Shown one piece after another: positions 1-14,868 of a stretch of 64,000 bases of DNA. A program made the position numbers and the translations under genes. How positions within the stretch are numbered: the stretch's first letter is position 1; each line of letters starts with the position of its first letter. Source of the DNA: Nitrospinaceae bacterium (GTDB taxonomy: Bacteria; Nitrospinota; Nitrospinia; Nitrospinales; Nitrospinaceae); NCBI GenBank assembly GCA_024644405.1, contig JAHELC010000002.1, positions 1 to 64,000 on the forward strand. Direction: 5' to 3'. The notes beneath the pieces were generated by a model. The model was not told the DNA's origin, did no database searches, and was given only the letters and a program-made list of their open reading frames with translations.

Positions 1-1288
1 TGAGACAATCGGAAAGTTTTTCCTGTTCGGGTTTGGATTTGGGTTCGATGGCCACGGAAATAACGGGTTGGGGGAAGGAGATGGCTTCCAGCACCACCGG
101 CTTGTCTTCCGGGCACAGCGTATCACCGGTAAAGGTCTTTTTAAAACCGATGGCCGCGGCGATATCTCCGGCGCTGACCGATTTGACCTCTTCGCGCTTG
201 TTGGAATGCATCCGCAGCAGGCGCCCGATACGTTCCCGCACGTTCTTGGTGGAGTTGTAAATATAGGAACCGCTCGTGAGCACTCCCGAATACACCCGGA
301 AAAACGCCAACTGCCCGACAAAGGGATCGGTCATGATCTTGAATGCCAGCGCGGACACCGGTTCCTTGTCATCGGCTTTACGGGTCACTTCTTCCTGCGT
401 GTTGGGGTTGATACCGGTGATCGCCGGCACATCGAGCGGTGAAGGCAGATACGCGGGGACCGCATCCAGCAGTTGCTGAACGCCCTTGTTCTTGAAAGCG
501 GCTCCGCACAGAATCGGCGTGAACTTCAATTCAAGAGTTCCTTTACGGATCGCGGCTTTGATATCTTCGACAGACACTTCCTCTCCGCCCAAATATTTTT
601 CCATTATGCTTTCATTCATATCGGAAACGGCTTCCATCAGTTTTTCCCGGTATTCCGCCACTTCGTCCGCCATATCATCCGGAATAGGCGATTCTTTGAA
701 AATCTCCCCTTTGGGGTTGTCCTTCTCCGGATACACGTAGGCTTTCATTTCCACCAAATCCACCATTCCGACAAAATTATTTTCGGCGCCGATCGGCAAT
801 TGCAGGGGCACCGGATTGGCGCTCAACCGATCCTTCATCTGGTTAACGCAACCCAGGAAGTTGGCTCCCGACCGGTCCATTTTATTAACGAAACCGATGC
901 GCGGCACATGATATTTGGTGGCTTGACGCCAAACCGTTTCCGACTGGGGCTCCACTCCGCCGACCGCGCAGAACACACCGATAGCGCCGTCCAGGACGCG
1001 CAGGGAACGCTCCACTTCCGCGGTAAAATCCACATGGCCCGGGGTGTCGATGATGTTGACCTGGTGGTCGCTCCAGAAACAAGTAGTGGCGGCGGAGGTG
1101 ATGGTGATGCCCCGTTCCTGCTCCTGCTCCATCCAGTCCATGGTGGCGTTACCATCATGCACTTCGCCGATCTTGTGACTTTTCCCCGTGTAATACAAAA
1201 TCCGTTCGGTGGTTGTGGTTTTTCCGGCATCGATGTGCGCGATAATCCCAATGTTTCGAATTTTTTCCAGATTGATTTTTTTACTCAT
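1..1288 (-). CDS. fusA: Elongation factor G (3' part outside window)
   Basis: EF-G is the cytoplasmic GTPase that drives ribosomal translocation and, with RRF, ribosome recycling. The gene reads leftward off the window edge, so only the first 429 codons (G domain, domain II, start of domain III) are present. Seen from the ATG: P-loop AHIDAGKTT at residues 17-25, switch [10 protein letters not shown] at 81-88 and the guanine-specificity motif NKMD at 135-138. It starts 18 bp after rpsG and is the last visible gene of an rpsL-rpsG-fusA run, as in the classical str operon; tuf would be expected beyond the edge. Confidence 0.98.
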   Translation of the reverse strand, partial: MSKKINLEKIRNIGIIAHIDAGKTTTTERILYYTGKSHKIGEVHDGNATMDWMEQEQERGITITSAATTCFWSDHQVNIIDTPGHVDFTAEVERSLRVLDGAIGVFCAVGGVEPQSETVWRQATKYHVPRIGFVNKMDRSGANFLGCVNQMKDRLSANPVPLQLPIGAENNFVGMVDLVEMKAYVYPEKDNPKGEIFKESPIPDDMADEVAEYREKLMEAVSDMNESIMEKYLGGEEVSVEDIKAAIRKGTLELKFTPILCGAAFKNKGVQQLLDAVPAYLPSPLDVPAITGINPNTQEEVTRKADDKEPVSALAFKIMTDPFVGQLAFFRVYSGVLTSGSYIYNSTKNVRERIGRLLRMHSNKREEVKSVSAGDIAAAIGFKKTFTGDTLCPEDKPVVLEAISFPQPVISVAIEPKSKPEQEKLSDCL

Positions 1289-1306
1289 AGTTTCTCAGAC
1301 CAAAAA

Positions 1307-1780
1307 TTACCAGCGATAATGCGCAAACGCTTTGTTGGCCTCAGCCATGCGGTGCACGTCTTCTTTTTTACGAATAGCTCCCCCCGTATTGTTGTAAGCG
1401 TCGAGCAGTTCTCCGGTCAGCTTATCCGCCATCGTTCTGCCCGCACGCGCCTTGGCATGAGCGATCATCCAACGAATACTCAAAGCCTGGCGACGACTCC
1501 GGCTGACTTCCACCGGAACCTGGTAGGTGGCCCCACCGACACGGCGCGACCGGACCTCCAAAACGGGAGCCGCGTTATCGATCGCCTTTTTAAAGACATC
1601 CAACGCCGACTCGTCCTTGAGTTTCTCCCCGATATTGTCCAGCGCGGTGTACAGCACCCGTTCCGCCAGACTCTTTTTGCCTTTTTTCAGCAGATTGTTG
1701 ATGAACCGGGCCACCAGGATATCGTTAAATTTGGGGTCGGGTAAAATCTGCCGCTTATCCGCTTCTCGTCTTCGTGCCAT
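1307..1780 (-). CDS. rpsG: 30S ribosomal protein S7
   Basis: S7 is a primary 16S rRNA-binding protein that nucleates assembly of the 30S head and lines the E site. The 157-residue product has the normal bacterial length and starts [11 protein letters not shown], with the conserved KSLAERVLY-type segment near residue 37 and the Arg-rich segment [19 protein letters not shown] near residue 75. It lies 23 bp after rpsL and 18 bp before fusA, so the three are probably co-transcribed. In E. coli S7 is the translational repressor of the str operon; no dedicated target site was identified here. Confidence 0.98.
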   Translation of the reverse strand: MARRREADKRQILPDPKFNDILVARFINNLLKKGKKSLAERVLYTALDNIGEKLKDESALDVFKKAIDNAAPVLEVRSRRVGGATYQVPVEVSRSRRQALSIRWMIAHAKARAGRTMADKLTGELLDAYNNTGGAIRKKEDVHRMAEANKAFAHYRW

Positions 1781-1803
1781 AAATTACAACTTTCCCATCA
1801 ATT

Positions 1804-2175
1804 CTATTTAGGCTTTTTGGCCCCGTATTTGGAACGGGATTGCTTGCGATTGTCGACGCCCAGGGTATCCAGACTGCCGCGCACGACATGGTACCGGACC
1901 CCGGGAAGATCCTTCACCCGGCCACCGCGAATCAAAACGATGGAGTGCTCCTGAAGATTATGTCCCACTCCAGGGATATAGGTGGTCACTTCCATCCCGT
2001 TGGTCAAACGCACACGGGCGACCTTTCTCAGCGCCGAATTTGGCTTTTTGGGCGTAGAGGTATACACCCGGACACAGACCCCTCTTTTTTGAGGACACTG
2101 TTTCAAAGCCGGACTGGCCGTCTTCACTTCCGGGCTTTTACGGCCCGTTTTGACTAGCTGATTTATGGTCGGCAA
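1804..2175 (-). CDS. rpsL: 30S ribosomal protein S12 (TTG start)
   Basis: S12 sits at the decoding centre and controls translational accuracy. The 123-residue product has Lys43 in the TPKKPNSA segment and Lys88-Asp89 in the GGRVKDLPG segment, so the residues linked to streptomycin sensitivity are wild type, and Asp89 is the residue that RimO can methylthiolate. The only start that gives the invariant N-terminus MPTINQL is a TTG codon at 2175, preceded by GAGAGG at 7-8 bases. It is first in the rpsL-rpsG-fusA run, behind its own promoter candidate. Confidence 0.98.
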   Translation of the reverse strand: MPTINQLVKTGRKSPEVKTASPALKQCPQKRGVCVRVYTSTPKKPNSALRKVARVRLTNGMEVTTYIPGVGHNLQEHSIVLIRGGRVKDLPGVRYHVVRGSLDTLGVDNRKQSRSKYGAKKPK

Positions 2176-2289
2176 AATATACCTCTCTCATCAAGGGTTT
2201 CCCACCAAATACGGGAACCCCAAACCTACAAAACACATTGATTTTGTTGGCGTTTTTAGATTTTATTCCCAGCAAACGGAAAGCTTTGA

Positions 2290-2317
2290 ATTCTAACACT
2301 TTGCGTGCCGGAGTCAA
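2290..2317 (-). promoter_or_regulatory. Candidate sigma-70 promoter for rpsL-rpsG-fusA
   Basis: On the minus strand TTGACT (2312-2317) is followed after 16 bp by TAGAAT (2290-2295), close to the -35/-10 consensus. It lies in the 158-bp gap between the rpoC stop and rpsL and predicts a leader of about 110 bases, which contains a GGGTTCCC/GGGAAACCC stem about 30 bases before the start codon. This suggests the str genes can be transcribed independently of rpoBC. Confidence 0.5.
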
Positions 2318-2333
2318 GGGGAAATTTTTGATT

Positions 2334-5300
2334 TTATTCCACTGGCGCGGTCGCTTCCTCTTCCGGTTTCTTCTCTTCCACCTCTTCAATTTCCGGTTCT
2401 TCGATCCGGATGCCGCTGTAGGCCTGGCACCCGGTGCCTGCGGGAATCAATCGCCCCATAATGACATTTTCTTTCAATCCAACCAGCCGATCCTCCTTGC
2501 CACTGACCGCCACTTCGGTCAATACCCGGGTGGTCTCCTGGAACGACGCCGCGGAAATAAAGCTTTCCGTGCTGAGGGAGGATTTGGTGATGCCCAGCAG
2601 AACGGGCATTCCCTGGGCCGGTTTGGATTTGTTTTTTATCGCTTCCTGGTTCTTGGTGTTAAACACCTTCTTGGTGACCTGTTCGCCTACCAGGAGGTCG
2701 GTTTCTCCGGGATCTTCCACCTGCAGGTGCCGGAGCATCTGCCGGACAATGATCTCGATATGTTTGTCGTTGATAGAAACGCCCTGCAAGCGATACACTT
2801 CCTGAACTTCGTTGACCAGGTATTTCTGCAGTTCATTTTCACCCAGAATGCGGAGAATATCGTGCGGGTTGGAGGCACCGTCCATCAACGGTTCGCCGGC
2901 CAGCACATCGTCGCCCTCATGGACATTGATGTGCTTGCCCCGCGGGATAAGGTACTCCCGTTCTTCACCGCTGTCATTCACGACCACGACTTTGCGCATT
3001 CCTTTAACGAATCCGCCGAACTTGACCCTGCCGTCGATTTCGGTAATGGTGGCCTGTTCGTGAGGTTTCCGCGCCTCAAACAACTCCGCGACGCGGGGCA
3101 GACCGCCAGTGATGTCCTTGGTCTTGGCCGACTCACGCGGAATCTTGACAATGACGTCGCCGGCATTGATCTTGTCGCCTTCGTTGACATTGATATGGGC
3201 GCCTGCAGGCAGGATGTACCGTCGAAGGGTCTCGTCCTTGTCATCCTTGATCGAAATACGGGGCTGCTTTTTCTCGTCCCGATGACTGATGATGACCTTG
3301 GAGGACAGTCCGGTAATCTCGTCGAAATCCTCTTTCATGGTCAAACCCTCAACCACATCGCCGAACGCAATGGTGCCATCCACTTCCGTCAAAATGGAAT
3401 TGGTGTAAGGATCCCATTCCACCAGCGTCTGATTTTCCTGAACTTCCTGGCCATCCGCCACTTTGAGCTTGGCGGCATAAACGATTGAATATTTCTCTTT
3501 TTCACGGCCGTTCTCATCCTGAACCAGCAGATGTCCGTTACGATTCATAACGATGATTTCGCCGCGCTGGTTTTTGATGGTGCGCAAACCTGCGTATTTG
3601 ACTATGCCGCCTTTTTTAGTGCTCAGTGTCGTCTGCTCGACCACCCGGCTGGCGGTACCCCCGATATGGAAGGTCCGCATGGTCAGCTGGGTTCCGGGCT
3701 CACCGATGGATTGCGCGGCGATGACCCCAACCGGCTCGCCGATTTCGGCCCAGTCGTTGGTCGCCATGTTCCGACCGTAACATTTCGCACACAAACCCTG
3801 GTGGGATTCGCAGGTCAGGTTGGATCGAATCCGTACTTTTTCGATACCTGCATTTTCAATGATCTCGACCGCTTCTTCATCGATCATGGAATTGGCCTTG
3901 ATCAGCACGTTATCGGTGAACGGATCGACAATATCTTCCAACGCGGTCCGTCCCAGAATACGCTCAGACAAGGGCTGGATAATTTCTCCCGCTTCCACCA
4001 GGGAAAAAATATCAATACCGCGCAGGGTTCCACAATCGTCTTCCAGGATGATGATATCCTGCGCCACATCCACCAGTCTCCGCGTCAGGTAACCGGAGTT
4101 CGCGGTTTTAAGCGCAGTATCTGCCAATCCCTTCCGCGCACCATGCGTGGAGATGAAATACTGAATCACCGACAACCCTTCACGGAAGTTTGCGGTAATG
4201 GGGGTTTCGATAATTTCACCCGAGGGCTTGGCCATCAAACCCCGCATCCCGGCCAACTGCCGCAACTGCTGGGAGCTGCCGCGCGCGCCGGAATCGGCCA
4301 TGATGAAAATGGAGTTGAAATCCTTATGGTCTTGACCCTTGACGATCCGCTCGTCCTCGGTTTCCAGTTCCCGAAACATTTCTTCGGAAACTTTCTCGGT
4401 GACGTGCGCCCAAATGTCGATCACTTTGTTGTAGCGTTCGCCGTTGGTGATCAAGCCGTCGCGGTACTGCTTGTACACTCTCAACACTTCGTCCCCGGCT
4501 TTCTGGACCAGCGATTCTTTTTGTTTCGGAATCCGCATGTGATCGATGGAGATGGAAAGACCCGCCTCGGTGGCATACTTGAATCCCATTTCCTTGACGG
4601 CATCCAGAAGCGCAACCGTCTTTTCCCGGCCAACTTCCTTGTAGGAGGCGCCGATCAGTTCGGAAAGGGATTTTTTGTTCATCTCCTGGTTGATCAAAGA
4701 AAAAGGCAGTTCTTTCGGCGTCACCTCATAGAGCAGGATCCGGCCCGTGGTGGTCACTTCCAGTTGACCGTCCAACTGGATCATGATCCGGGCCTGCAGA
4801 TCCAATTCGTTATGGTCATACGCCATACGAACTTCCCGGAGTCCGGAAAAAACTCTTCCTTCCCCGCGCGCGCCGCCGCGGATTTTGGTCATGTAGTAAC
4901 CGCCCAGAACGATATCCTGACTGGGAACGGCGATGGGGCGGCCGTTGGCCGGTGACAATACATTGTTGTGCGCCATCATGAGCAGCTTGGCTTCGGTCTG
5001 CGCTTCCATGGACAACGGCACATGCACGGCCATCTGGTCGCCATCAAAGTCGGCGTTGAACGCGGTGCACACCAGCGGATGCACGCGGATGGCCTTGCCT
5101 TCGATCAGGATGGGCTCGAACGCCTGGATACCGAGACGATGCAGGGTGGGAGCGCGGTTCAGGAGTACGGGATGCTTCTGAATCACTTCCTCCAGCACTT
5201 CCCACACTTCGGAACGCTCCTGCTCCACCATCTTTTTGGCGGTTTTGATGGTCGCGGCGTAACCTTTTTGTTCCAGCCGGTTAAAGATGAACGGCTTGAA

Positions 5301-6425
5301 CAGTTCCAGTGCCATTTTCTTGGGCAATCCGCATTGATGCAGTTTCAATTCCGGACCCACCACAATGACGGAACGCCCGGAGTAATCCACGCGTTTCCCC
5401 AACAGGTTCTGCCGGAAACGGCCCTGCTTGCCTTTGAGCATGTCGCTCAGGGATTTCAAGGGACGCTTGTTGGTGCCGCGCAGTGTCCGACCGCGGCGGC
5501 CGTTGTCAAACAAAGCCGAAACGGCTTCCTGCAGCATGCGTTTTTCGTTGCGGATGATGATCTGCGGCGCTTTCAGTTCCTGCAGGCGTTTCAACCGGTT
5601 GTTGCGGTTGATGACGCGGCGGTACAAATCGTTGAGATCGGAGGTCGCAAAGCGGCCGCCGTCCAGGGGTACCAGGGGACGCAGTTCCGGCGGAATCACC
5701 GGGACGACCTGGAGGATCATCCATTCCGGTTTATTGCCGGATTTGCGGAACGCTTCGACAATTTTCAAGCGCTTCGAAAATTTACGTTTGTTGAGAACGG
5801 AGGCGGTCTTGAGCAGATCCTCCTGCAGTTTGGCCGCCAACGCATCGAGGTCCAGGTTCTTCAACAGCTCCATCACCGCTTCGGAACCGACCATGGTTTT
5901 CAATCCGTGCGGGAATTCGATTTCCGATTCCCGGAACTCGGCTTCCGTCAACAGTTGACCTTCTTTATAGTCGGACTCACCGGGATCGATCACCACATAG
6001 TTTTCAAAATAGATGATGCGTTCCAGCTCTTTCAGGCTGAGGTCGAGGATATGACCGATTCGGCTGGGCAGCCCCTTGAAAAACCAGATATGGGCGACCG
6101 GACTGGCGAGCTCGATATGGCCCAGCCGCTCGCGGCGCACTTTGGACAGGATGACTTCGACTCCGCATTTTTCGCAAATCACTCCCTTGTGTTTCATGCG
6201 CTTGTATTTGCCGCAGTTGCATTCCCAGTCCTTTACCGGACCAAAAATCTTGGCGCAGAACAACCCGTCCCGTTCCGGTTTGAAGGTCCGGTAATTGATG
6301 GTTTCGGGTTTCTTGACTTCCCCATAGGACCAGGACCGGATTTTTTCCGGAGAGGCCAGTCGGATGCGCATGGCATCAAACATTATCGGATTTTTGGGTT
6401 TCTCAAAAAAACTCAGGTTATCCAC
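2334..6425 (-). CDS. rpoC: RNA polymerase beta' subunit (GTG start)
   Basis: Catalytic beta' subunit of RNA polymerase, 1363 residues. The N-terminal zinc ribbon has Cys69, Cys71, Cys84 and Cys87; the active-site NADFDGD motif begins at residue 457 with the three Mg-binding Asp residues; the second zinc site is visible in the [15 protein letters not shown] segment. Start: GTG at 6425 with TTAGGAG about 8 bases upstream, giving the normal N-terminus just before the SFFEKPKNP segment. It follows rpoB after 75 bp. The C-terminus ends in an acidic tail rich in Glu and Pro. The length suggests no large gammaproteobacterial-type insertion in the trigger loop. Confidence 0.98.
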   Translation of the reverse strand: MDNLSFFEKPKNPIMFDAMRIRLASPEKIRSWSYGEVKKPETINYRTFKPERDGLFCAKIFGPVKDWECNCGKYKRMKHKGVICEKCGVEVILSKVRRERLGHIELASPVAHIWFFKGLPSRIGHILDLSLKELERIIYFENYVVIDPGESDYKEGQLLTEAEFRESEIEFPHGLKTMVGSEAVMELLKNLDLDALAAKLQEDLLKTASVLNKRKFSKRLKIVEAFRKSGNKPEWMILQVVPVIPPELRPLVPLDGGRFATSDLNDLYRRVINRNNRLKRLQELKAPQIIIRNEKRMLQEAVSALFDNGRRGRTLRGTNKRPLKSLSDMLKGKQGRFRQNLLGKRVDYSGRSVIVVGPELKLHQCGLPKKMALELFKPFIFNRLEQKGYAATIKTAKKMVEQERSEVWEVLEEVIQKHPVLLNRAPTLHRLGIQAFEPILIEGKAIRVHPLVCTAFNADFDGDQMAVHVPLSMEAQTEAKLLMMAHNNVLSPANGRPIAVPSQDIVLGGYYMTKIRGGARGEGRVFSGLREVRMAYDHNELDLQARIMIQLDGQLEVTTTGRILLYEVTPKELPFSLINQEMNKKSLSELIGASYKEVGREKTVALLDAVKEMGFKYATEAGLSISIDHMRIPKQKESLVQKAGDEVLRVYKQYRDGLITNGERYNKVIDIWAHVTEKVSEEMFRELETEDERIVKGQDHKDFNSIFIMADSGARGSSQQLRQLAGMRGLMAKPSGEIIETPITANFREGLSVIQYFISTHGARKGLADTALKTANSGYLTRRLVDVAQDIIILEDDCGTLRGIDIFSLVEAGEIIQPLSERILGRTALEDIVDPFTDNVLIKANSMIDEEAVEIIENAGIEKVRIRSNLTCESHQGLCAKCYGRNMATNDWAEIGEPVGVIAAQSIGEPGTQLTMRTFHIGGTASRVVEQTTLSTKKGGIVKYAGLRTIKNQRGEIIVMNRNGHLLVQDENGREKEKYSIVYAAKLKVADGQEVQENQTLVEWDPYTNSILTEVDGTIAFGDVVEGLTMKEDFDEITGLSSKVIISHRDEKKQPRISIKDDKDETLRRYILPAGAHINVNEGDKINAGDVIVKIPRESAKTKDITGGLPRVAELFEARKPHEQATITEIDGRVKFGGFVKGMRKVVVVNDSGEEREYLIPRGKHINVHEGDDVLAGEPLMDGASNPHDILRILGENELQKYLVNEVQEVYRLQGVSINDKHIEIIVRQMLRHLQVEDPGETDLLVGEQVTKKVFNTKNQEAIKNKSKPAQGMPVLLGITKSSLSTESFISAASFQETTRVLTEVAVSGKEDRLVGLKENVIMGRLIPAGTGCQAYSGIRIEEPEIEEVEEKKPEEEATAPVE

Positions 6426-6500
6426 AAGCGTGGTCTCCTAATATAAAGTTTATAGAAATAAGACCCAATAAACTTGAGCCGCCCGCTAAGGCGTGATCGC

Positions 6501-10703
<4,203 letters not shown>

Positions 10704-10776
10704 AAGGTTTTAGATTCCCTTGGGTTGAATTAATAAACGCCTGCCAAAAACAAATGTAAATCCGCGTAAGACCGTA

Positions 10777-11151
10777 TTACTTGATCTCGACAGATCCACC
10801 CGCCGCTTCGATCTTTGCTTTGATCTCGTCGGCTTCTTCCTTTTTGACCCCCTCCTTGACTGCTTTCGGGGCACCCTCTACCAGGTCTTTGGCGTCTTTC
10901 AAGCCCAAGTTGGTGATTCCACGCACTTCCTTGATCACCTGAATCTTTTTGTCACCCACAGCGGTGAGAATAACGTCAAACTCGGTTTTCTCTTCGGCCA
11001 CGGCAGCTTCTCCACCCGGCGCGGCGGCCATCATGGTCGGCGCGGCCGCAGTGACCCCATACTTCTCTTCCAATTCCTTGACAAACTCAGACATCTCCAG
11101 AACCGACATACCGTCGATAAAAGAAACAACGTCGTCCTTGGTTACAGCCAT
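10777..11151 (-). CDS. rplL: 50S ribosomal protein L7/L12
   Basis: Stalk protein present as dimers on L10; recruits and activates the translational GTPases. The 124-residue product has the N-terminal dimerisation helices, an Ala/Gly/Pro-rich hinge around residues 38-52 ([11 protein letters not shown]) and the C-terminal domain with the conserved [14 protein letters not shown] segment. I chose ATG at 11151 (MAVTKDD) because AAGGAG lies 6 bases before it; a longer in-frame start 18 bp upstream has no comparable site. It follows rplJ after 78 bp. Confidence 0.97.
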   Translation of the reverse strand: MAVTKDDVVSFIDGMSVLEMSEFVKELEEKYGVTAAAPTMMAAAPGGEAAVAEEKTEFDVILTAVGDKKIQVIKEVRGITNLGLKDAKDLVEGAPKAVKEGVKKEEADEIKAKIEAAGGSVEIK

Positions 11152-11229
11152 CTCGAACTCCTTTCTCAACTTAAAATCAAAACAAAACGTTTATAAAATA
11201 TATCTCAGCCCTTCGACCGATCTATTCGG

Positions 11230-11757
11230 TCAACCCTGGGCTTTTTTATCCTTGATCGCATCCAGCGTCCCCACCAATTTGCGCAACAGCGCGCTGAACA
11301 CACCGACAAAATTGGTGGTGGGTCCGTTCATGACGGACAACATCTGGGAAATTAAAACTTCCTTCGAAGGCAGATCGGCCAGCGCCTTGACTTCGGCGGG
11401 CGTCACCTGTTTCCCCTCTACGATTCCGGCCACGACATCGGGGCTTTTCTCGACACCCGACTTGGCATAATCGGAAAGCGCCTTGGCGGGAGCCACTGCA
11501 TCGTCAAAACTCACCAAAAGAGAAACGGGGCCCTTAAATTCTTTTTCCAAAACCTCCAGAGGCGTGTTTTTCACCGCCTTCTGGGCCAGAGTATTTTTGA
11601 TCACCCGGAAGTCCACCGCGCGCTCCCTCATATGCGCGCGCAGGGCTGTCATATTCTCCGCCGAGATACCGTGATAGTGCGCCAGGAGCGCAGACTTGGC
11701 GCGGGTGAATACGTCGTTCAATTCATCAATGGTTTGCTGTTTCACAGGTGTAGGCAA
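11230..11757 (-). CDS. rplJ: 50S ribosomal protein L10 (TTG start)
   Basis: L10 anchors L7/L12 dimers to 23S rRNA and is the translational autoregulator of rplJL in E. coli. The 175-residue product has the expected N-terminal RNA-binding domain (AKSALLAHYHGIS segment) and a C-terminal helix for L7/L12. The start is a TTG at 11757, with AAAGG 9-10 bases upstream; the first ATG would remove the conserved N-terminus. Only 64 bp separate it from rplA, so any L10 leader structure must be compact. Confidence 0.97.
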   Translation of the reverse strand: MPTPVKQQTIDELNDVFTRAKSALLAHYHGISAENMTALRAHMRERAVDFRVIKNTLAQKAVKNTPLEVLEKEFKGPVSLLVSFDDAVAPAKALSDYAKSGVEKSPDVVAGIVEGKQVTPAEVKALADLPSKEVLISQMLSVMNGPTTNFVGVFSALLRKLVGTLDAIKDKKAQG

Positions 11758-11821
11758 AATCCCGATCCTTTCTTAACGAAATCCATAGCACTTAATATTT
11801 TTATTGTCTTCAAGGTGACGG

Positions 11822-12508
11822 CTACGCCGAAAAAGCCACCTTGATTCCCGGTCCCATAGTGGTGGATAACGAAACGTTCTTGATATAAATCCCCTTCGCG
11901 GTCGACGGTTTCATCTTGACCAGAGTGCCCATGAATTCCTTGAAATTCACGGCCAGATCTTCCACTGAAAAACTGGCTTTACCGACAGAGGCGTGAATGA
12001 TGCCGGCCTTGTCCACCCGGAAATCCACTTTACCCGCCTGGATCTGTTCGATGGCCTGCTTGACATCAAAAGTCACGGTTCCGGTTTTGGGATTGGGCAT
12101 CAGCCCCCTCGGTCCCAGTACCTTTCCGAGCTTGCCCACCGTTCCCATCATGTCCGGAGTCGCCACCACACGGTCGAAATCCGTCCAACCCTCCTGGATT
12201 TTCTTGACCAGATCGTCGCTGCCGACAAACTCCGCACCGGCATCCAACGCTTCTTTTTCTTTTTCACCCTTGGCGAACACCAGAATCCGGAATTTTTTTC
12301 CGGTTCCTTTGGGCAACACCACACTGCCGCGAATATTCTGGTCGGCTTTCCGGGGGTCCACGCCCAAATTCACCGCGACGTCCACAGACGAATCGAATTT
12401 CAGGGTCGCGCCTTCCTTAGCCAGACCGAGCGCTTCATTCAACTCGTAATTTTTGAGGCGGTCGATTTTTTCCGCCAGTGCCTTATATTTTTTCGCACGC
12501 TTTGCCAT
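11822..12508 (-). CDS. rplA: 50S ribosomal protein L1
   Basis: L1 forms the mobile stalk of the 50S subunit that guides tRNA out of the E site, and represses rplKA translation in many bacteria. The 228-residue product has the usual length, the [10 protein letters not shown] signature near residue 130 ([13 protein letters not shown]) and the N-terminus [14 protein letters not shown] at 12508, 20 bp after rplK. Confidence 0.98.
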   Translation of the reverse strand: MAKRAKKYKALAEKIDRLKNYELNEALGLAKEGATLKFDSSVDVAVNLGVDPRKADQNIRGSVVLPKGTGKKFRILVFAKGEKEKEALDAGAEFVGSDDLVKKIQEGWTDFDRVVATPDMMGTVGKLGKVLGPRGLMPNPKTGTVTFDVKQAIEQIQAGKVDFRVDKAGIIHASVGKASFSVEDLAVNFKEFMGTLVKMKPSTAKGIYIKNVSLSTTMGPGIKVAFSA

Positions 12509-12528
12509 CGTTCTTACCCTTCCTGAAA

Positions 12529-12954
12529 CTAACCTTCTACAGTGATTCCCATACTATGGGCGGAACCCTCAATAATCTTCATGGCGGCTTCAATGTTAAA
12601 GGCGTTCAAATCCGCTTTTTTGATTTCAGCGATTTCCTTGACTTGCTCGCGGGTCACCTTGCCCACGTTTTCCTTACTGGGATTGCCCGAACCCTTGGCA
12701 ATACCCGCGGCCCGCTTCAACAAAACCGAAGCCGGTGGAGACTTGGTGATAAAGGTAAAACTCTTGTCCTCAAAAACAGAGATCACCACGGGAATGATCA
12801 TCCCTTCCTGGCCCTGTGTCTCGGCATTAAACGCCTTGCAGAAATCCATGATGTTAACCCCGGCCTGACCCAGCGCCGGCCCGACGGGAGGCGAGGGCGT
12901 GGCCTGTCCTGCCGGAATCTGCAACTTAACCTGACCTGTAATTTTTTTTGCCAT
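12529..12954 (-). CDS. rplK: 50S ribosomal protein L11
   Basis: L11 binds the GTPase-associated centre of 23S rRNA and is needed for RelA activation. The 141-residue product has the Pro-rich N-terminal segment ([16 protein letters not shown]) with the target Pro residues of thiostrepton-type antibiotics, and the C-terminal rRNA-binding domain ending [13 protein letters not shown] at 12954, 32 bp after nusG. Confidence 0.98.
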   Translation of the reverse strand: MAKKITGQVKLQIPAGQATPSPPVGPALGQAGVNIMDFCKAFNAETQGQEGMIIPVVISVFEDKSFTFITKSPPASVLLKRAAGIAKGSGNPSKENVGKVTREQVKEIAEIKKADLNAFNIEAAMKIIEGSAHSMGITVEG

Positions 12955-12986
12955 GCTTCTCTACCCTTCCAAAACTGCTTTAAAAT

Positions 12987-13805
12987 TTACACGCGCTCGA
13001 TCTGCGGAAATTCCAATTCCACCGGGGTGGCCCGGCCGAAAATCGACACCATGACCTTGACCTTACCCTTGTCGGGATTGACTTCCTCCACCACGCCATT
13101 GAAATTCATGAACGGACCTTCGATTACCCGCACATTTTCCCCCTTTTCGAAAATAAATTTCGGTTTGGGAGTTTTCGCCTCGCCCTTGATCTGATCCATG
13201 ACATCCTTGACTTCGGCGGCTGACAAAGGCGCCGGCGTCGCTCCGCCGGGGAACCCGGTGACCTTGGACGTGTTTTTAATCAGATACCAGATGTCCTGAT
13301 CCATTTCGACGTTGATCAAAACATATCCCGGATAAAACTTGCGAGAGCTGATCTTTTTTTTACCGCCCCGGATCTCGACGACTTCTTCCGTGGGAATAAT
13401 AATATCCCCCAGCTTATCGGTTAAACCGGAATGAGCAAACCGCTCTTCCAGGCTCAGCTTGACCTTGTTTTCAAAGCCGGAGTACGTATGAATGACGTAC
13501 CATTGCTTGGCGGAATCCTGCTCAGCCGCCACAGTTTCTTCCTGGGCGCCGGCATTCTCTTCCGCGGTCACGCTGTTTTCTTCCTGGGGCGTTTCCTGGG
13601 TCGTCGTGGCTTCTTCTTCAACCACGGCGTTCTCTTCTTTAATCACTTCATCTTCTTTGATCAAATCATTGGCTTCTTGGGCCGCGGAACCTTCTTCTGT
13701 TTTTTTGTTTTCTTCTGGAGCCGCAGAATCCTCTTCCCTGGTCACTGCGTTTTCTTCATTGCCCAGGTCATTTTCTTCATTGGTCACATCACTCTCCATC
13801 ATCAA
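12987..13805 (-). CDS. nusG: Transcription elongation/antitermination factor NusG with acidic N-terminal extension
   Basis: NusG binds the RNA polymerase clamp and couples transcription to Rho and to the ribosome. The core is normal: NGN domain from about residue 99 (KQWYVIHTYSGFENKV) and KOW domain at about 219-272. The first 98 residues are unusual: a low-complexity acidic tract built from EEN, EEA and EED units, absent from the usual protein of about 175-180 residues. The start is the first of three consecutive ATG codons at 13805, overlapping the secE stop by 4 bp (ATGA), which suggests translational coupling. Reading frame and codon use run unbroken into the core. Confidence 0.96.
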   Translation of the reverse strand: MMMESDVTNEENDLGNEENAVTREEDSAAPEENKKTEEGSAAQEANDLIKEDEVIKEENAVVEEEATTTQETPQEENSVTAEENAGAQEETVAAEQDSAKQWYVIHTYSGFENKVKLSLEERFAHSGLTDKLGDIIIPTEEVVEIRGGKKKISSRKFYPGYVLINVEMDQDIWYLIKNTSKVTGFPGGATPAPLSAAEVKDVMDQIKGEAKTPKPKFIFEKGENVRVIEGPFMNFNGVVEEVNPDKGKVKVMVSIFGRATPVELEFPQIERV

Positions 13806-13990
13806 CTTGAAATTAATGCCTCTACAATTTTGGAAAGGAGCGTGTCAACGATCCCCAGAAAAATAGACATGATAATCACCACCACCACGACCACCAGGGT
13901 TCCCCCCATGGCTTCCTTGCGGGAAGGCCAGGTGACTTTCTTGACCTCGACCTTAACCTCACCTAAAAAATCTTTCGCTTTTCCCAGCAT
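13802..13990 (-). CDS. secE: Preprotein translocase subunit SecE
   Basis: Small essential SecYEG subunit. The 62-residue product is the short single-span form: an amphipathic helix with the conserved VKKVTWPSRKEA segment at residues 17-28, then one membrane span (TLVVVVVVIIMSIFLGIVD). The stop overlaps nusG by 4 bp and tRNA-Trp ends 23 bp upstream, the common tRNA-Trp/secE/nusG order. Confidence 0.97.
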   Translation of the reverse strand: MLGKAKDFLGEVKVEVKKVTWPSRKEAMGGTLVVVVVVIIMSIFLGIVDTLLSKIVEALISS

Positions 13991-14013
13991 GGCTCCCGCG
14001 CATCTAAAATATA

Positions 14014-14088
14014 CAGGCCAGGAGGGAGTCGAACCCCCAACATCCAGATTTGGAGTCTGGCGCTCTAACCAATTAGAGCTACTGGCCT
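14014..14088 (-). tRNA. tRNA-Trp (CCA anticodon)
   Basis: The minus strand folds into a complete cloverleaf: acceptor AGGCCAG/CTGGCCT, D arm CTCTAATTGGTTAGAG, anticodon stem CCAGA/TCTGG with loop CTCCAAA (anticodon CCA), T arm with GTTCGAC. Discriminator G. The 3' CCA is not encoded, unlike in the other three tRNAs of this cluster. Confidence 0.97.
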
Positions 14089-14191
14089 ATTGAACTGTTC
14101 ATAACAAGGCCAACTCAGGTTGGAAACTCCCGGCCAAAAAACGGCTCGCCTGATCCGTGGGCATCCAGCCAGATCGACAACCGTTGATCCA

Positions 14192-14341
14192 TTACTTGGT
14201 TTCTTTGTGAGGAGTGTGCTTCCGGCAGAAACGGCAATACTTTTTAAACTCCAGTCGGTCCGTAGTTTTTTTCTTGTTCTTCGTTGTGGAATAATTCCTA
14301 CGCTTGCACTCGCCGCATGCCAAATGAATAATGTCCCTCAT
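14192..14341 (-). CDS. rpmG: 50S ribosomal protein L33
   Basis: Small 23S rRNA-associated protein, 49 residues, starting [18 protein letters not shown]. Two CxxC pairs (CGEC at 9-12 and CRFC near 37-40) make this the zinc-binding C+ form. It sits between tRNA-Thr and tRNA-Trp upstream of secE, a frequent bacterial position. ATG at 14341. Confidence 0.96.
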   Translation of the reverse strand: MRDIIHLACGECKRRNYSTTKNKKKTTDRLEFKKYCRFCRKHTPHKETK

Positions 14342-14455
14342 CGCCCTACATCCGTTCCCGGCCTGCTCCAAACAGACCTGACATTACTTCCGTTAATCCA
14401 CCTAAGGCTATCCTGCTGCCTTGACTCAATTAATCCTTTAATCACTCTATCGATA

Positions 14456-14530
14456 TGGAGCCCACGATCGGGATTGAACCGATGACCTCTTCCTTACCAA
14501 GGAAGTGCTCCACCACTGAGCTACGTGGGC
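14456..14530 (-). tRNA. tRNA-Thr (GGT anticodon)
   Basis: Complete cloverleaf on the minus strand: acceptor GCCCACG/CGTGGGC, anticodon stem CTTCC/GGAAG with loop TTGGTAA (anticodon GGT), T loop TTCAATC. The 3' CCA is encoded at 14456-14458. Confidence 0.97.
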
Positions 14531-14582
14531 ATTTTAATGTCAACGACTCACCAATACCCCGAAACCAAAAGGGTTGTGCCTT

Positions 14583-14659
14583 TGGAGCGGGAAAAGGGAC
14601 TCGAACCCTCGACCCTCAGCTTGGAAGGCTGACGCTCTAGCCAACTGAGCTATTCCCGC
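14583..14659 (-). tRNA. tRNA-Gly (TCC anticodon)
   Basis: Complete cloverleaf on the minus strand: acceptor GCGGGAA/TTCCCGC, anticodon stem TCAGC/GCTGA with loop CTTCCAA (anticodon TCC), T arm GAGGGTTCGAGTCCCTT. CCA encoded at 14583-14585. Confidence 0.97.
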
Positions 14660-14679
14660 GTATTTTATTTATTAATTAA

Positions 14680-14764
14680 TGGTGGGGAGAGGAGGATTCG
14701 AACCTCCGAAGGCTGAGCCGACAGATTTACAGTCTGTTCCCTTTGGCCACTCGGGAATCTCCCC
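14680..14764 (-). tRNA. tRNA-Tyr (GTA anticodon)
   Basis: An 85-nt class II tRNA on the minus strand with long variable arm: acceptor GGGGAGA/TCTCCCC, anticodon stem CAGA/TCTG with loop CTGTAAA (anticodon GTA), variable-arm stem, T arm GGAGGTTCGAATCC. CCA encoded at 14680-14682. Confidence 0.97.
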
Positions 14765-14868
14765 AGCTTCTGGAGGTGTTTACCCCCTGCTATGTAAACT
14801 CGCTATAAAAAAAATCCTGATCCAACAGGTCGCACCCTAGCACCAACACCATATAAAATAAAAAAAGC

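Noticed and set aside
14537-14560. TTGACA-like box between tRNA-Gly and tRNA-Thr on the minus strand as a promoter
   Set aside because: The matching -10 would fall inside tRNA-Thr, which would cut the mature tRNA; no start is plausible.
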